From: JACKDW01 sp964621785
GTDB taxonomy: Bacteria; Myxococcota_A; Polyangia; Nannocystales; Nannocystaceae
Length of the DNA stretch: 64,000 nucleotides
Direction of reading: 5' to 3'
Assembly: GCA_964621785.1 (NCBI GenBank)
Contig: CAZUPD010000001.1
Location: 1 to 64,000, forward strand
Position numbers and translations under genes: made by a program. A model generated the notes under the pieces. That model searched no databases. It was not told the origin of the DNA and saw only the letters and a program-made list of their open reading frames with translations. This document shows, piece after piece, positions 18,153 to 27,077 of this stretch (position 1 is the first letter of the stretch; each line of letters opens with the position of its first letter).

Positions 18153-18368
18153 TGCGGGCACGGTAGCAGCATGTGGATTTCTCGACACGCCACCTCGCCC
18201 TTTTCGGCACGCCCGCAGCTTCTCGAACCGAGACGCCGCGAAAAAATCCTGCGAGCCGACGCACGAGAAAAATCCCCGCGCGCACGCGGGCTGGCTGCGC
18301 AAGACCGCGCTCTCACGATCGATAATTTGTAGATGCAATCAGACCGGCCCGCAGTCGTTCGTCGGATA
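18153..18368. other. Intergenic region with one TGYANNTRCA copy
   Basis: 216 bp upstream of the sensor kinase gene. TGTAGATGCA lies at 18328-18337. A TTTCTCGACACGCCACC stretch near 18179 resembles the repeat TTTCTCGACGCGC found at 26794 and 26865. No gene. Confidence 0.4.
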
Positions 18369-18881
18369 TCAGGCGGGCTCCCGGAGCGGAGAAAAGACCT
18401 CTAGCAATTTGCGCAACTCCGTATCGAAGTCGGGCCCACGGACGAGCGCTTGATCCCAGAGAACCTCTGCCGAGACCGCCGCGAGGGTTTGCCGCAAAGC
18501 ATCGAGTCCGCGACGTCCGCGGTCGGGGTGGGGGACCGACGCGGTGATCGCCACCCGCTTGCACTCGAGTTCCCCAGTGCCGATCAACCAGTCGATGCCA
18601 TTTTTGAGACTACCCGGGAGGCTGTGCCCGTACTCCGGCGAGGCGATCAGCAGGGCATCGGCGGTAGCGATCTCCCGCCGCCATTGGCTCACGACCCCGA
18701 GGTTGGACGCTTCGAGGTCGGGATTGAAAAGTGGGAGGTCTCCGACGGCATCGGCAAACGCGAGGTCGAGTGCGCCGGGAGTTCGAGAAAATTCACGGGC
18801 CGCCAATGCGACTGCGCGTTCGAGCAGCGTCCGATTGCTCGAGCGTGCCTGTAGACTGCCGCAAATCAGAGCAATCCGCAT
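18369..18881 (-). CDS. NADPH-dependent FMN reductase-like flavoprotein
   Basis: 170 residues with the flavodoxin-like signatures of the family: ICGSLQARSSNRTLLE for the FMN phosphate loop, and ASPEYGHSLPGSLKNGIDW around residues 80-98. These enzymes reduce FMN, quinones or azo compounds with NAD(P)H in the cytoplasm. Divergent from the thioesterase gene with 28 bp between the start codons, so the promoters must overlap. Confidence 0.9.
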   Translation of the reverse strand: MRIALICGSLQARSSNRTLLERAVALAAREFSRTPGALDLAFADAVGDLPLFNPDLEASNLGVVSQWRREIATADALLIASPEYGHSLPGSLKNGIDWLIGTGELECKRVAITASVPHPDRGRRGLDALRQTLAAVSAEVLWDQALVRGPDFDTELRKLLEVFSPLREPA

Positions 18882-18909
18882 GGACCACGATTTTTCAGGG
18901 GAGTCGACG

Positions 18910-19722
18910 ATGACGCAAGCGCTTTCGGAATTTGAACGGGCGACCGCTCTGCGAGTGCTCGATGGCCCACAAACAGGGTTTTATGGCTCTGTGCCCGATG
19001 GTTGGCAACAGGGCAAGGGGGCCTTTGGCGGGATTGCGATCGGCATGCTCGCGCGGGCGATCGTGATGTCGGAACCCGACGGGACACGCAGGTTGCGATC
19101 ACTTTCGGCCGATCTGTGTGCCCGGTTGTTGCCGGGTCCTGTGACTGTACATGTATCGACCCTACGGCGCGGTGGAAGTGTCACCTATCTCGACGGCCGC
19201 CTGTTGCAAGGCGATCAACTGATCGCCCGCGCAAGTGCGGCTCTCGCCTCGCCGCGCGATGTTCCTCCGGTCCACTACCACCCGGCTCCGCCGAACCCCC
19301 CGGCGTGGCAAGGCATCGAGCCGCTGCCGATGGGACCGCCGATGGGACCCGTGTTTACCCGCCACTACGAGTTTCGCTCGACCGGTCCACTGCCGGTGTC
19401 GGGCGTCGAATCGTCGCGGATCGGGGGATGGGTCCGCGAAAAAGTTGCCCCACAGGCGCTTGACGAGGCGGCGATCATGGGCCTCCTCGACAGCTGGTGG
19501 CCCGCGGTGATCGCATCGTCGAAGCAGTTTCGTGCAATTGCAACGATTGGCTACACGATGCAATTGTTGGTCGACCCGCGGACTCTTCCCGCCGATCAGC
19601 CGCTTTATTTCCAGGCCGAGGCGGTGGCGACTTCGGACAACTTTGTTGTCGAGATGCGCGAGTTGTGGTCGGGGGAGCAGGTGGTTGCGCTCAACCAACA
19701 GACGTTTGCGATCTTGAGTTAG
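18910..19722 (+). CDS. Acyl-CoA thioesterase family protein (double hotdog)
   Basis: 270 residues from the ATG at 18910. A first hotdog half (QGKGAFGGIAIGMLARAI, the Gly-rich helix region; then RSLSADLCARLLPGPVTVHV) and a second half (GGWVREKV, DSWWPAVIASSKQFRAIATIGYTMQLLVDP, LWSGEQVVALNQQTFAI) make up the double-hotdog fold of TesB-like thioesterases. It likely hydrolyses an acyl-CoA. Convergent with the GMC dehydrogenase gene (23 bp apart). A TGCAATTGCA copy at 19533 encodes part of RAIAT. Confidence 0.85.
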   Translation: MTQALSEFERATALRVLDGPQTGFYGSVPDGWQQGKGAFGGIAIGMLARAIVMSEPDGTRRLRSLSADLCARLLPGPVTVHVSTLRRGGSVTYLDGRLLQGDQLIARASAALASPRDVPPVHYHPAPPNPPAWQGIEPLPMGPPMGPVFTRHYEFRSTGPLPVSGVESSRIGGWVREKVAPQALDEAAIMGLLDSWWPAVIASSKQFRAIATIGYTMQLLVDPRTLPADQPLYFQAEAVATSDNFVVEMRELWSGEQVVALNQQTFAILS

Positions 19723-19745
19723 CCGGGATTGCTGAAATCCGCCTG

Positions 19746-21194
19746 TCAGGCACCGGAGTTGCCGAACAGCTTGTCGGCCGACCACAGCGACAGTGTCGCG
19801 ATCGTCAGCGATGGATTGGCCGGTGCGGCCGTCGGGAACACGCCGCTGCCGGCCACGACCAGGTTGCGGACCTTGTGGTGGACCATGTGTCGGTCGACCA
19901 CGCTTTGCTGCGGATCGCTGCCCATGACCGTGGTGCCCAGGATGTGTTCCTCGGATGCGGCCGGGCGTTGCCCGAGGTTGAACTCGTCGATCGGCAGTTT
20001 GGAAAACACCCGCTCGAGCCGTGTATGTGCCGCTCGAAAGCCGCGGGTTGCATAGTTGGATCGCCGCTTGAAGATCGCCTTGGGTTTTTCTGGATCGGTT
20101 TCGGAGGGCACGACTTCGTTGACGTCTTGGCGCAGGTCCTCGAAGATCACTTTAAACCACAGGCGCTCGCGCCAGCGTCCGCGAAGGTCCCGTAGGTTGG
20201 GTACGTTCCAGGTCTCGACCAGGGCGCCGGCGTGGCGGGCCCGGTGGCGTCCGTTGTAGAGCCAATAACCGTGGCCGGTGATGCTCGTACTGCCCTGGAA
20301 GTTTTTGACACCTTTGAACAGGACATGGCCGGAGATACTGACCTGTTCGACGAGGCCCTTGCCGACCTGGGGCCCGTCGAGGCCGGAGCGTTTGAGGATC
20401 AGTGGGTTGAACAGCGCGTTGCAGCCGAGCACCACCAGGTTGCCCTTGGCGCGCAGCTCCTTGCCGCTGGGGTCGCGGTAGACCACGCCCGAGGCCGTCC
20501 CGCCCTCGACATCGACCCCGAGGACCTGGGCCCCAAGTTCGAGGGTGACCCGCGGATCTTCGAACACCGGGCCCATGCTGTTGAGGATCGTAAACTTGGA
20601 GTCGACCGGACACAGGTGACACACGCCTGAGGCACAGCACACCGCCCGCCCGCTGCGGGTGGGACCCGAGGGGCGCGCACAGGGGTGGGCAAAAAATCGA
20701 TTGGGGGTTGCTTGCTTAAGCAACTTATCGGGGTCGGTCAGCTTGTGTGCCGCCTGGGGATAGGGGCGTGAGCGGGGGAACGGCGAGCTGTCGGACGGCC
20801 CGGCGATCTCCATGATGTCCTCGGCCTCGCAGTAGTACGCCTCTAATTGGTCGTAGTTCACCGGCCAGTCGACCGCGACCTTGTATTTGGTTTGCAGCTG
20901 GAAATCCTCGGGGTGCATCCGCGGGGTGCAGGCCCACCAGCAGTTGGAGCCGCCGCCGACCGAGACGTTAAACCGCCAGCGCTTGTCCATCTCGGTCGCG
21001 TTCTCGTACATGTCGTGGTAGGGCAGCCGCTGGCCGCGACGCGCGAGCTGTTCGGCGTGGCTGACCTTTTGGCCACGTTCTAAAAACAACACGCGGGCAC
21101 CTTTGGGCAGGTGGGTCAGCGCCTTGTGGACAAAAAACGTGCTGGCAAACCCGGTGCCGGCGACGATCAAATCGTAGGTCCCCTCGACTGGCAT
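19746..21194 (-). CDS. GMC-family oxidoreductase, flavoprotein subunit of a membrane dehydrogenase
   Basis: 482 residues. FAD-binding N-terminus LIVAGTGFASTFFVHKAL, SVGGGSNCWWACTPRM, and the C-terminal NLVVAGSGVFPTAAPANPSLTIATLSL are GMC hallmarks; a Cys cluster (CCASGVCHLCP) lies mid-protein. It has no signal peptide. The cytochrome c gene ends 1 bp before its start, and a small Tat-signal protein is encoded divergently at 21735. This set matches three-subunit gluconate/fructose-type dehydrogenases, where the flavoprotein leaves the cell by riding on the Tat subunit. The substrate, perhaps a sugar or alcohol, is unknown. Confidence 0.88.
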   Translation of the reverse strand: MPVEGTYDLIVAGTGFASTFFVHKALTHLPKGARVLFLERGQKVSHAEQLARRGQRLPYHDMYENATEMDKRWRFNVSVGGGSNCWWACTPRMHPEDFQLQTKYKVAVDWPVNYDQLEAYYCEAEDIMEIAGPSDSSPFPRSRPYPQAAHKLTDPDKLLKQATPNRFFAHPCARPSGPTRSGRAVCCASGVCHLCPVDSKFTILNSMGPVFEDPRVTLELGAQVLGVDVEGGTASGVVYRDPSGKELRAKGNLVVLGCNALFNPLILKRSGLDGPQVGKGLVEQVSISGHVLFKGVKNFQGSTSITGHGYWLYNGRHRARHAGALVETWNVPNLRDLRGRWRERLWFKVIFEDLRQDVNEVVPSETDPEKPKAIFKRRSNYATRGFRAAHTRLERVFSKLPIDEFNLGQRPAASEEHILGTTVMGSDPQQSVVDRHMVHHKVRNLVVAGSGVFPTAAPANPSLTIATLSLWSADKLFGNSGA

Positions 21195-21195
21195 C

Positions 21196-21603
21196 TCACT
21201 TCACCGACTTGATGAGCTCAATCAGCGCCTGCAGCGAACGCTCGTCGAGGTTGGGGTAGGGGTTCATCAGCGGCTTGTAACCCTTGACCATCTGCGCCCC
21301 GGGATCGCGGATCGATTCGACCAAGTAGTCGACATCGCGGACGACTTTGGTGCCGTCGACCAGGGTGGTCTCGGTCCCGAACATGCCTTTAAAGCTAGGC
21401 CCGTTGAGTTGCGAGCCGTCGAGGGAGTGGCAGGTGTTGCAGGTGTGGGAAACGTGGAGTTGTTTGCCGAGCTCGAGGAGGGCGGGGACCTCCTCGGGGG
21501 CCGGTGTGGGCAGGGGGCCGGCGGCCTGGCCCTTGCACCCAGAGGTGAGCAACAGGCCAGAGATCGCGGCGATGAGCTCGAGGCGAGTTGCAAATGCACA
21601 CAC
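21196..21603 (-). CDS. c-type cytochrome lipoprotein of the GMC dehydrogenase
   Basis: The frame is open to 21705; a GTG at 21603 gives a compact lipoprotein signal (LIAAISGLLLTSGC) and is preferred, making about 135 residues. One heme site, CNTCHS, near mid-protein; LMNPYPNL near the end supplies a Met ligand typical of class I cytochromes. It probably takes electrons from the GMC flavoprotein whose gene starts 1 bp after its stop and passes them to the respiratory chain. TGCAAATGCA (21589-21598) overlaps its first codons. Confidence 0.85.
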   Translation of the reverse strand: MCAFATRLELIAAISGLLLTSGCKGQAAGPLPTPAPEEVPALLELGKQLHVSHTCNTCHSLDGSQLNGPSFKGMFGTETTLVDGTKVVRDVDYLVESIRDPGAQMVKGYKPLMNPYPNLDERSLQALIELIKSVK

Positions 21604-21734
21604 ACGTTTCGGTGCGGCACCTCGGGTCTGTCCGTCCGTCCAGTGGTCGCGCGGGCCGGAAGACAAGGAAGGGGAAGAGGCTGGGTCGGGTTTCCGGGAA
21701 AACATTGCGGCGAATCGAGTGCTATGGTGGGGCG

Positions 21735-22109
21735 GTGAACCGGCGAAAGTTTCTCATCGCAGGGGCTTCAGTGACAGCTGTCGGGGCCACGGGTGCCGCC
21801 ATCGCCCACAACTTGGGTTACCTCGGAGGCCTGTCCCCGGGCGCCCGGGGCATGCAGGAGAAGATCCGCCAGCAACTCGATTTTCTCAAGTTCAAAGATG
21901 AGGTTCTGACCCAATTTTTGACGGATTACGAGCAAAAGGTGCGCAGGATCCGAGTCGATGAGGAACTCGACCCGCGGTTTACCCACCGGTTTTTACTCTC
22001 GACCGACTTTTTTCAGATGGGTGAGGACCAGTCGCGCGAGCTCAACTACGTGATGCTCTACCACCCGTACGCGAGCCCCTGTTACAACCCGCTGCGGGCG
22101 ATCGGTTAG
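21735..22109 (+). CDS. Tat-signal small subunit, gluconate 2-dehydrogenase subunit 3-like
   Basis: 124 residues from a GTG at 21735. NRRKFLIAGASVTAVGATGA is a clear twin-arginine signal. The rest (FLTDYEQKVRRIRVD, FLLSTDFFQMGE, YHPYASPCYNPL) is a short helical protein like the small subunits of sugar dehydrogenases. It is divergent from the cytochrome c/GMC pair. By analogy with gluconate and fructose dehydrogenases, it probably binds the folded flavoprotein and takes it through the Tat pore. Confidence 0.75.
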   Translation: MNRRKFLIAGASVTAVGATGAAIAHNLGYLGGLSPGARGMQEKIRQQLDFLKFKDEVLTQFLTDYEQKVRRIRVDEELDPRFTHRFLLSTDFFQMGEDQSRELNYVMLYHPYASPCYNPLRAIG

Positions 22110-22120
22110 TCCAGTCCCCT

Positions 22121-22138
22121 CGACCGATGCTTCGGTCG
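22121..22138. terminator. Hairpin downstream of the Tat-signal subunit gene
   Basis: CGACCGA (22121-22127) pairs with TCGGTCG (22132-22138) around TGCT. It begins 11 nt after the stop codon at 22109. There is no T-tract, so this is a possible terminator or 3' stabiliser only. Confidence 0.4.
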
Positions 22139-22309
22139 ATCGATCGAGTGTCACACGGGATCCTCGGGACATCCGACGCAGTGAGATGTTCCCTCGATCT
22201 CGAGTGAAACCTTGCCCGTCAGCCGGCAGACGGCAGCGGATGTCTCACCAGTCAGTCGGGCGTTCGCCTGCTCAGCGCCGACAGAACCTGGTACTGTCCG
22301 ACCGACCGC

Positions 22310-23984
22310 ATGACTGCACAAGCAACTTCTCACCCCAACCTCTCCGGCCAGGTGATCGACGGCCGCTACGATCTGATGCGGAAGATCGGGGAGGGGGCGA
22401 TGGGATCGGTCTATGCGGCTGTACCCCGTTCAGGTGGGCAAGAGGTTGCGATCAAGATTTTGCAACCCGACCTCGCCAAGCAGGATCAGTTTGCCGCCCG
22501 GTTCGAACGCGAAGCCCAGGCGAGTTCACGGTTGCACCACCCCCATGTCGTCCGCTCGCTCGAGTACGGTGAGATGCCCGATGGCGGTGCGTTCATGGTC
22601 ATGCAACTGATGCACGGCAAGGATCTGGTGCAGGTGCTCGAGGCCGAAAACCAGATCCACTGGAAGCGCGTGTGCAAGATCGGGGCAGAGATCTCCGAGG
22701 CGTTGATCGCAGCCCATGCCTCCGGGGTGATCCATCGCGACCTCAAACTCTCCAACGTGATGCTCGAGCCACAGGCCGACGGGAGCCTGCGGGCGATGGT
22801 TCTCGACTTTGGTCTGGCCAGTTGCTACGGCGCCGATCCAGAGCAACAAAAACTCACCCAGGCCGGGTTTGTCGTCGGCACCCCCGGCTATGTCGCGCCC
22901 GAGCTGCTCGTCGGTGGCGACTACGATGAGCGCGCCGATATCTACGCCTTGGGCGTTGTGCTGTGGGAGTGCATCACCGGCGATCGGCTGTGGACGGCCG
23001 AGTCCCCGATGCATACCCTGCTGCGCCAACTCAAAGAAAAGCCGCGTCCGCTGCCCCGCGATACGCCCGATTGTCCCCCCGAACCTCTGCGCAGATACAT
23101 CTATCGTATGTTGAACTCCGAAGCTGAACGCCGCCCGCCCTCCGCCGAGGATGTGCGGGACACATTGTTGGCCTTTCACGAGGGTCGTGTGCCTGCGAAT
23201 GCTGCGGGGTCGAGTACCCGGATGCGAAAAATTGCAAGTACATCGAGTTCCCGCCACCGCCGGGTACCGACGAGTCCGGGTGCGTCCGGGTCGCGGGCCC
23301 GNNNNNNNNNNNNNNNNNNNNNNNNNNNNNNNNNNNNNNNNNNNNNNNNNNNNNNNNNNNNNNNNNNNNNNNNNNNNNNNNNNNNNNNNNNNNNNNNNNN
23401 NCCGCCGGGTACCGACGAGTCCGGGTGCGTCCGGGTCGCGGGCCCGTCGGGTACCGACGAGTCCGGGTGCGTCCGGGTCGCGGGCTCGCCGGGTGCCGAC
23501 GAGTCCAGGTGCCTCCGGGGCGGGCGTCGCTTCGGCCGGAGCATCGACCTCTGGCGCACGCGTAGGCTCGGGTATGGCATCGGCCTCTGGCACGCGGCGC
23601 AAGGTGACAACCTCGAAGTCGCGGACGCGGGCAGCCTCGATCGAACGCGGCAAGGTCGTGCAACCGCAGGTCACAGCGTCGCAACCGGATGACGAGGATT
23701 TCGACGAGCAGGCCACGCGGATGTACCAGTCCGTCGCAGCCCGCGTCGACGACACGCCCGAGGTGAAACCGGGCAAGCGCACCGTGGTTCGCAAACACGC
23801 CCGCGCCCGGACCCAACCGCCGACCGCCCTGCGCGAGCGGATGCAGCGTGAGCGAGAGTCGCGGCCGGCATTCACATTGCCCGATCCCCCGGCCCCGAGC
23901 TCGAGCCTGCGAACGCTCTCGTTCGCCGTGTTGGGAGCTGTGGGCGCATTGCTCATCACCTCCGTGATCCTCGGCTGGCTGTAG
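22310..23984 (+). CDS. Ser/Thr protein kinase with repeat linker and C-terminal membrane anchor, interrupted by assembly gap
   Basis: The kinase domain (about residues 15-280) is complete: IGEGAMGSVYAA, Lys in VAIKIL, HRDLKLSN, LDFGLAS, GTPGYVAPE, YALGVVLWE. A linker follows with 14-residue repeats of RVPTSPGASGSRAR type, one copy before and three after 100 Ns (23302-23401). The frame differs by one on the two sides of the gap, but the gap length is arbitrary, so I read one protein. It ends in a basic segment and a helix (TLSFAVLGAVGALLITSVILGWL at the stop, 23984). This is a typical membrane-tethered myxobacterial PknB-like kinase, active-looking. Confidence 0.82.
23261..23515 (+). repeat. 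42-bp tandem repeat array with a 100-N gap inside
   Basis: Units of 42 bp beginning CGGGTACCGACGAGTCC start at 23261, 23406, 23448 and 23490 (the last diverged). The distance across the gap is 145 bp, not a multiple of 42 or of 3, so the 100-N gap is a placeholder and the array was probably collapsed in assembly. Each unit encodes 14 residues of the kinase linker. Confidence 0.9.
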
Positions 23985-24299
23985 TGGCTAGCACGCGCCG
24001 TCGTCGCATATTTTGTTACGACATCGGTCCGACTGTCCGTGCCTCCAATGGTTGCGCACCTTTGCAACCCTCGCTCGGTTCGAACCCACGAGAACCCACG
24101 CACCCGTCTGGTCGCGGCCCGAGCGAATCACCCCCATAGCGATCTAAAAAAGCCGGCTCGAAGCCACGAGAACCCACGCACCGACCTCGACAGTCTGTCG
24201 CGGCCCGAATCCTTCGCCGGACGAGTCACCTCCGCCGCGATCTTAAATGGGGCTTTTCGCTGACTCCAGGAGCGGGTACCGTGTGCGGGCCCATTGGTG
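23985..24299. other. Intergenic region with imperfect direct repeats
   Basis: 315 bp. CCACGAGAACCCACGCACC occurs at 24086-24104 and again at 24164-24182, 78 bp apart, each followed by a related TCGCGGCCCGA stretch, so a unit of about 40-45 bp is duplicated. No gene found. Confidence 0.55.
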
Positions 24300-26783
24300 A
24301 TGAGCACGGCCGATCAAAGTGGGGGAGGCAGCTCCTCGACCGCGTCTCACGGCGGGGTCAAAGAACACGGGTTCGGCATGTTTGGCGGGGTGTTCACGCC
24401 GAGCATCCTGACGATCCTCGGCGTGATCATGTACCTGCGCTTCGGCGAGGTTCTCGGCAACACCGGCCTCGGTCAAGCCTGGCTCATCGTCATCGTCGCC
24501 CACCTGATCACCGTGGCCACGGGTCTGTCGATCTCAGCGATCGCCACCAATCGGACCGTCCGCGCCGGTGGGGCCTACTACATCATCAGTCGCTCGCTCG
24601 GCGCCCCCGCGGGTGCGGCCATCGGCGTGCCGCTGTTTTTAGCCCAGGCGATCAGCATCACGTTTTACATCGTCGGGTTTACCGAATCGCTGCGGCCGAT
24701 CCTCCCCGCCGAGGTCCAGTTCATGCCGGACTGGGCGATCAGTTCGATCGTCCTGTGGCTGCTGGCGCTGGTCACCTACAAAAGTGCGGACCTCGCCATC
24801 AAGGCCCAGTACGTGGTGATGGGGTTTATCGGCATCTCGCTGATTTCGTTTTTCACCGGCACCAACCCGGATGCGCCCGAATCGATCACTTGGTGGCGCA
24901 CGGTCGACGAAGGTGGTGTCGGCTTTGGGCCGATGTTTGCCCTGTTCTTCCCGGCGGTCACCGGGATCATGGCCGGCGTCGGGATGTCCGGCGACCTCAA
25001 AAACCCGCGCCGGGCATTGCCGTTGGGCACCCTGTTGGCGGTTGCCTGCGGGTTTGTGGTCTACATGACCTTCCCGATCTGGCTGGCCTACAACGCCTCG
25101 CCCGAACAACTCGTATCCGAGACGGGATCCATCGTCGCCACGATCTCCTCGATTCCGGCGGCGTTTTATGCCGGGGTGTGGGGGGCCACGCTCTCGAGTG
25201 CCCTGGGCAGCTTCTTGACCGCACCGCGAACCCTGCAGGCACTGGCCTTTGACAAGTTGGTCCCCCAGATCTTCGCCCGCGGATCCGGACCGACCAACGA
25301 GCCCCGCGTCGGCATTGTCTTCACCCTGCTGCTCGCCCAAGTCGGTGTGTTGCTCGGGGACCTCAGCGCAATCGCCCCGCTGCTGACGATGTTCTTCTTG
25401 GCCACCTACGGGTTTACCAACCTCGCCAGCGGGCTCGAGAAATGGGCCAGCAGCCCGAGTTTTCGCCCGACCTTTGCCGTTCCGGCGTGGATCAGTTTGG
25501 CGGGCGGTGCCGGGTGTTTTTACGTCATGAGCATCATCAACCTCCCGGCGATGATCGCCTCGTTTGTGTTGTGTTCGCTGATCTACATCGGTGTCCAGCG
25601 GCGCAACATGGAGGCGACCTGGGGGGATGCGCGCCACGGAATTTGGTCGGCCCTGGTCCAGACCGCGCTCAACCAACTGCGCCGGGCCGAGTTCCACCCG
25701 TCCAACTGGCGACCCAACCTCCTGATCTTGGGCGGTGGCGGCAAGAAGCGGCTGCACCTGTTGGAGTTAGGCTCCGCCATCGTTCAGGACCGCGGGATCG
25801 TCACATACATGTATTTGCTGCGTGGCAAGGTGGCCAAGCTCGCCCCCGATCGCAACCGCCTGCGCGACGAGCTCGACCGTGCGCTACAAAACCGGTTTCC
25901 CAATGTGTTTTGCCGCGTCGACATTGTCAACGACCTCTACCGGGGGGTCGTCGCGGTCGCCCAGTCCTACGGTGTCGGCAGCTTTGAGACCAACACCATC
26001 ATGTTGGGGTGGCCGACCAACGCCGACAAACAGCGCAGCTATCTGCAGATGCTCCGCGACTTGGCACTCCTCGATCGCTCCTTGTTGTTGGTCCACTACG
26101 ACCGCCAAAAACGTCTCGGCGGTGCCCGCAAGATCCAGGTGTGGTGGGGTGGTCTCCAGCACAACGGCGGGCTGATGCTTCTGCTCGCCTACCTGATTAC
26201 CGCCCACGTCCGTTGGCGCAAGGCCGCCGTCGAGATCGTCACCGTCGTCAACACCAAAGAAGAGCAGGTCAACGTTCGCAAGTCGATCAGCAAGGTGATT
26301 GTATCTGCACACTTGGATGCCCAGCCCTGTGTGATCCTCCGCGAAGATCGCAGTGTCCGCGAGATCATGGAGGCCCAGAGCAAACACGTCGACCTCGCGA
26401 TCGTCGGCATGCGTCTGCCCGATGCGCGCGAGCCGGCCAAGGATTTCTTCGACCGTATGAACTCGCTGCTTTCGGCCCTGCCGACCACTCTGTTGGTCCA
26501 CAGCGCCCGCGGTTTCCAGGGGGATCCGGTATTGTTCGACGAGCCCGACCAGGGCGAGCAGGCCCCGGCAAAACCCGAGGTCGAGGCCGAACCAGATGCA
26601 CCGCAGGCGAGTGCCGCAGCCGTGTCCGAAGCCGAGAGTATGAGTGGGTTACTCCCCGATTTGCAGGATGAGGCCTCTGGTATCCACAGCATGTACACCG
26701 GTGGGTCGGGAGAGTTTGTCCTGCCGGAGCATCCCGACGAGGACAGTGGCGAAAAGGTCGTCCCGCCGCCGGCGGACAGCTAG
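24300..26783 (+). CDS. Cation-chloride cotransporter-like APC-superfamily permease (SLC12 type)
   Basis: 827 residues from the ATG at 24300 (a TTG six bases upstream is possible). FGGVFTPSILTILGVIMYLRFG near residue 30 is the first-helix signature of SLC12 transporters; RAGGAYYIISRSLG and FAVFFPAVTGIMAGVGMSGDLKNP-like segments (here LFFPAVTGIMAGVGMSGDL) follow, with about 12 helices over residues 30-440. A long cytoplasmic domain (to about 730) and an acidic tail complete it. The family moves Cl with Na and/or K, but bacterial members are poorly characterised and some move amino acids. A TGYANNTRCA copy lies at 26300. Confidence 0.85.
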   Translation: MSTADQSGGGSSSTASHGGVKEHGFGMFGGVFTPSILTILGVIMYLRFGEVLGNTGLGQAWLIVIVAHLITVATGLSISAIATNRTVRAGGAYYIISRSLGAPAGAAIGVPLFLAQAISITFYIVGFTESLRPILPAEVQFMPDWAISSIVLWLLALVTYKSADLAIKAQYVVMGFIGISLISFFTGTNPDAPESITWWRTVDEGGVGFGPMFALFFPAVTGIMAGVGMSGDLKNPRRALPLGTLLAVACGFVVYMTFPIWLAYNASPEQLVSETGSIVATISSIPAAFYAGVWGATLSSALGSFLTAPRTLQALAFDKLVPQIFARGSGPTNEPRVGIVFTLLLAQVGVLLGDLSAIAPLLTMFFLATYGFTNLASGLEKWASSPSFRPTFAVPAWISLAGGAGCFYVMSIINLPAMIASFVLCSLIYIGVQRRNMEATWGDARHGIWSALVQTALNQLRRAEFHPSNWRPNLLILGGGGKKRLHLLELGSAIVQDRGIVTYMYLLRGKVAKLAPDRNRLRDELDRALQNRFPNVFCRVDIVNDLYRGVVAVAQSYGVGSFETNTIMLGWPTNADKQRSYLQMLRDLALLDRSLLLVHYDRQKRLGGARKIQVWWGGLQHNGGLMLLLAYLITAHVRWRKAAVEIVTVVNTKEEQVNVRKSISKVIVSAHLDAQPCVILREDRSVREIMEAQSKHVDLAIVGMRLPDAREPAKDFFDRMNSLLSALPTTLLVHSARGFQGDPVLFDEPDQGEQAPAKPEVEAEPDAPQASAAAVSEAESMSGLLPDLQDEASGIHSMYTGGSGEFVLPEHPDEDSGEKVVPPPADS

Positions 26784-27077
26784 CGGACCGCAGTTTCTCG
26801 ACGCGCCACATGCTGCTGATCTTGAACACGTCGCGCGCCCGCGATACCAGCCAGCGGCCTGCGGTTTCTCGACGCGCTGACAGTGTCCGCTACTCGTGGA
26901 CGCGAGCAAACCACGGGGTGACTCGCTGGAACCAGGCTGCAGTCCACCAGGCTGCCGTTTTGTAACGACAGGTTTTTCTTGAACGCGCCTCGCGTTTGCG
27001 CCGGCACGCACGTTCGCCGGGCCGACGATGCATGAAACGACAAAAACCCCGCGTAGAACACGTTGGTGCCGGCACCG
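26784..27077. other. Intergenic region between convergent genes with a 24-bp direct repeat
   Basis: A 24-bp sequence ending GTTTCTCGACGCGC occurs at 26783-26806 (starting in the transporter stop codon) and at 26854-26877, 21 of 24 positions alike. No gene and no clear terminator seen. Confidence 0.5.

Noticed and set aside
22151..22273. Small minus-strand frame ending HCVGCPEDPV, facing the 22121-22138 hairpin
   Set aside because: The Cys pair and direction are attractive, but there is no ATG or GTG start with a ribosome binding site and it overlaps the likely kinase promoter.
24077..24090. GGTTCGAACCC, resembling a tRNA T-arm
   Set aside because: No acceptor stem, anticodon arm or CCA context around it; it lies in the direct-repeat region.
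22526..24103. Minus-strand frame across the kinase and the N gap
   Set aside because: The kinase domain on the plus strand is complete and the gap makes both frames artificial.
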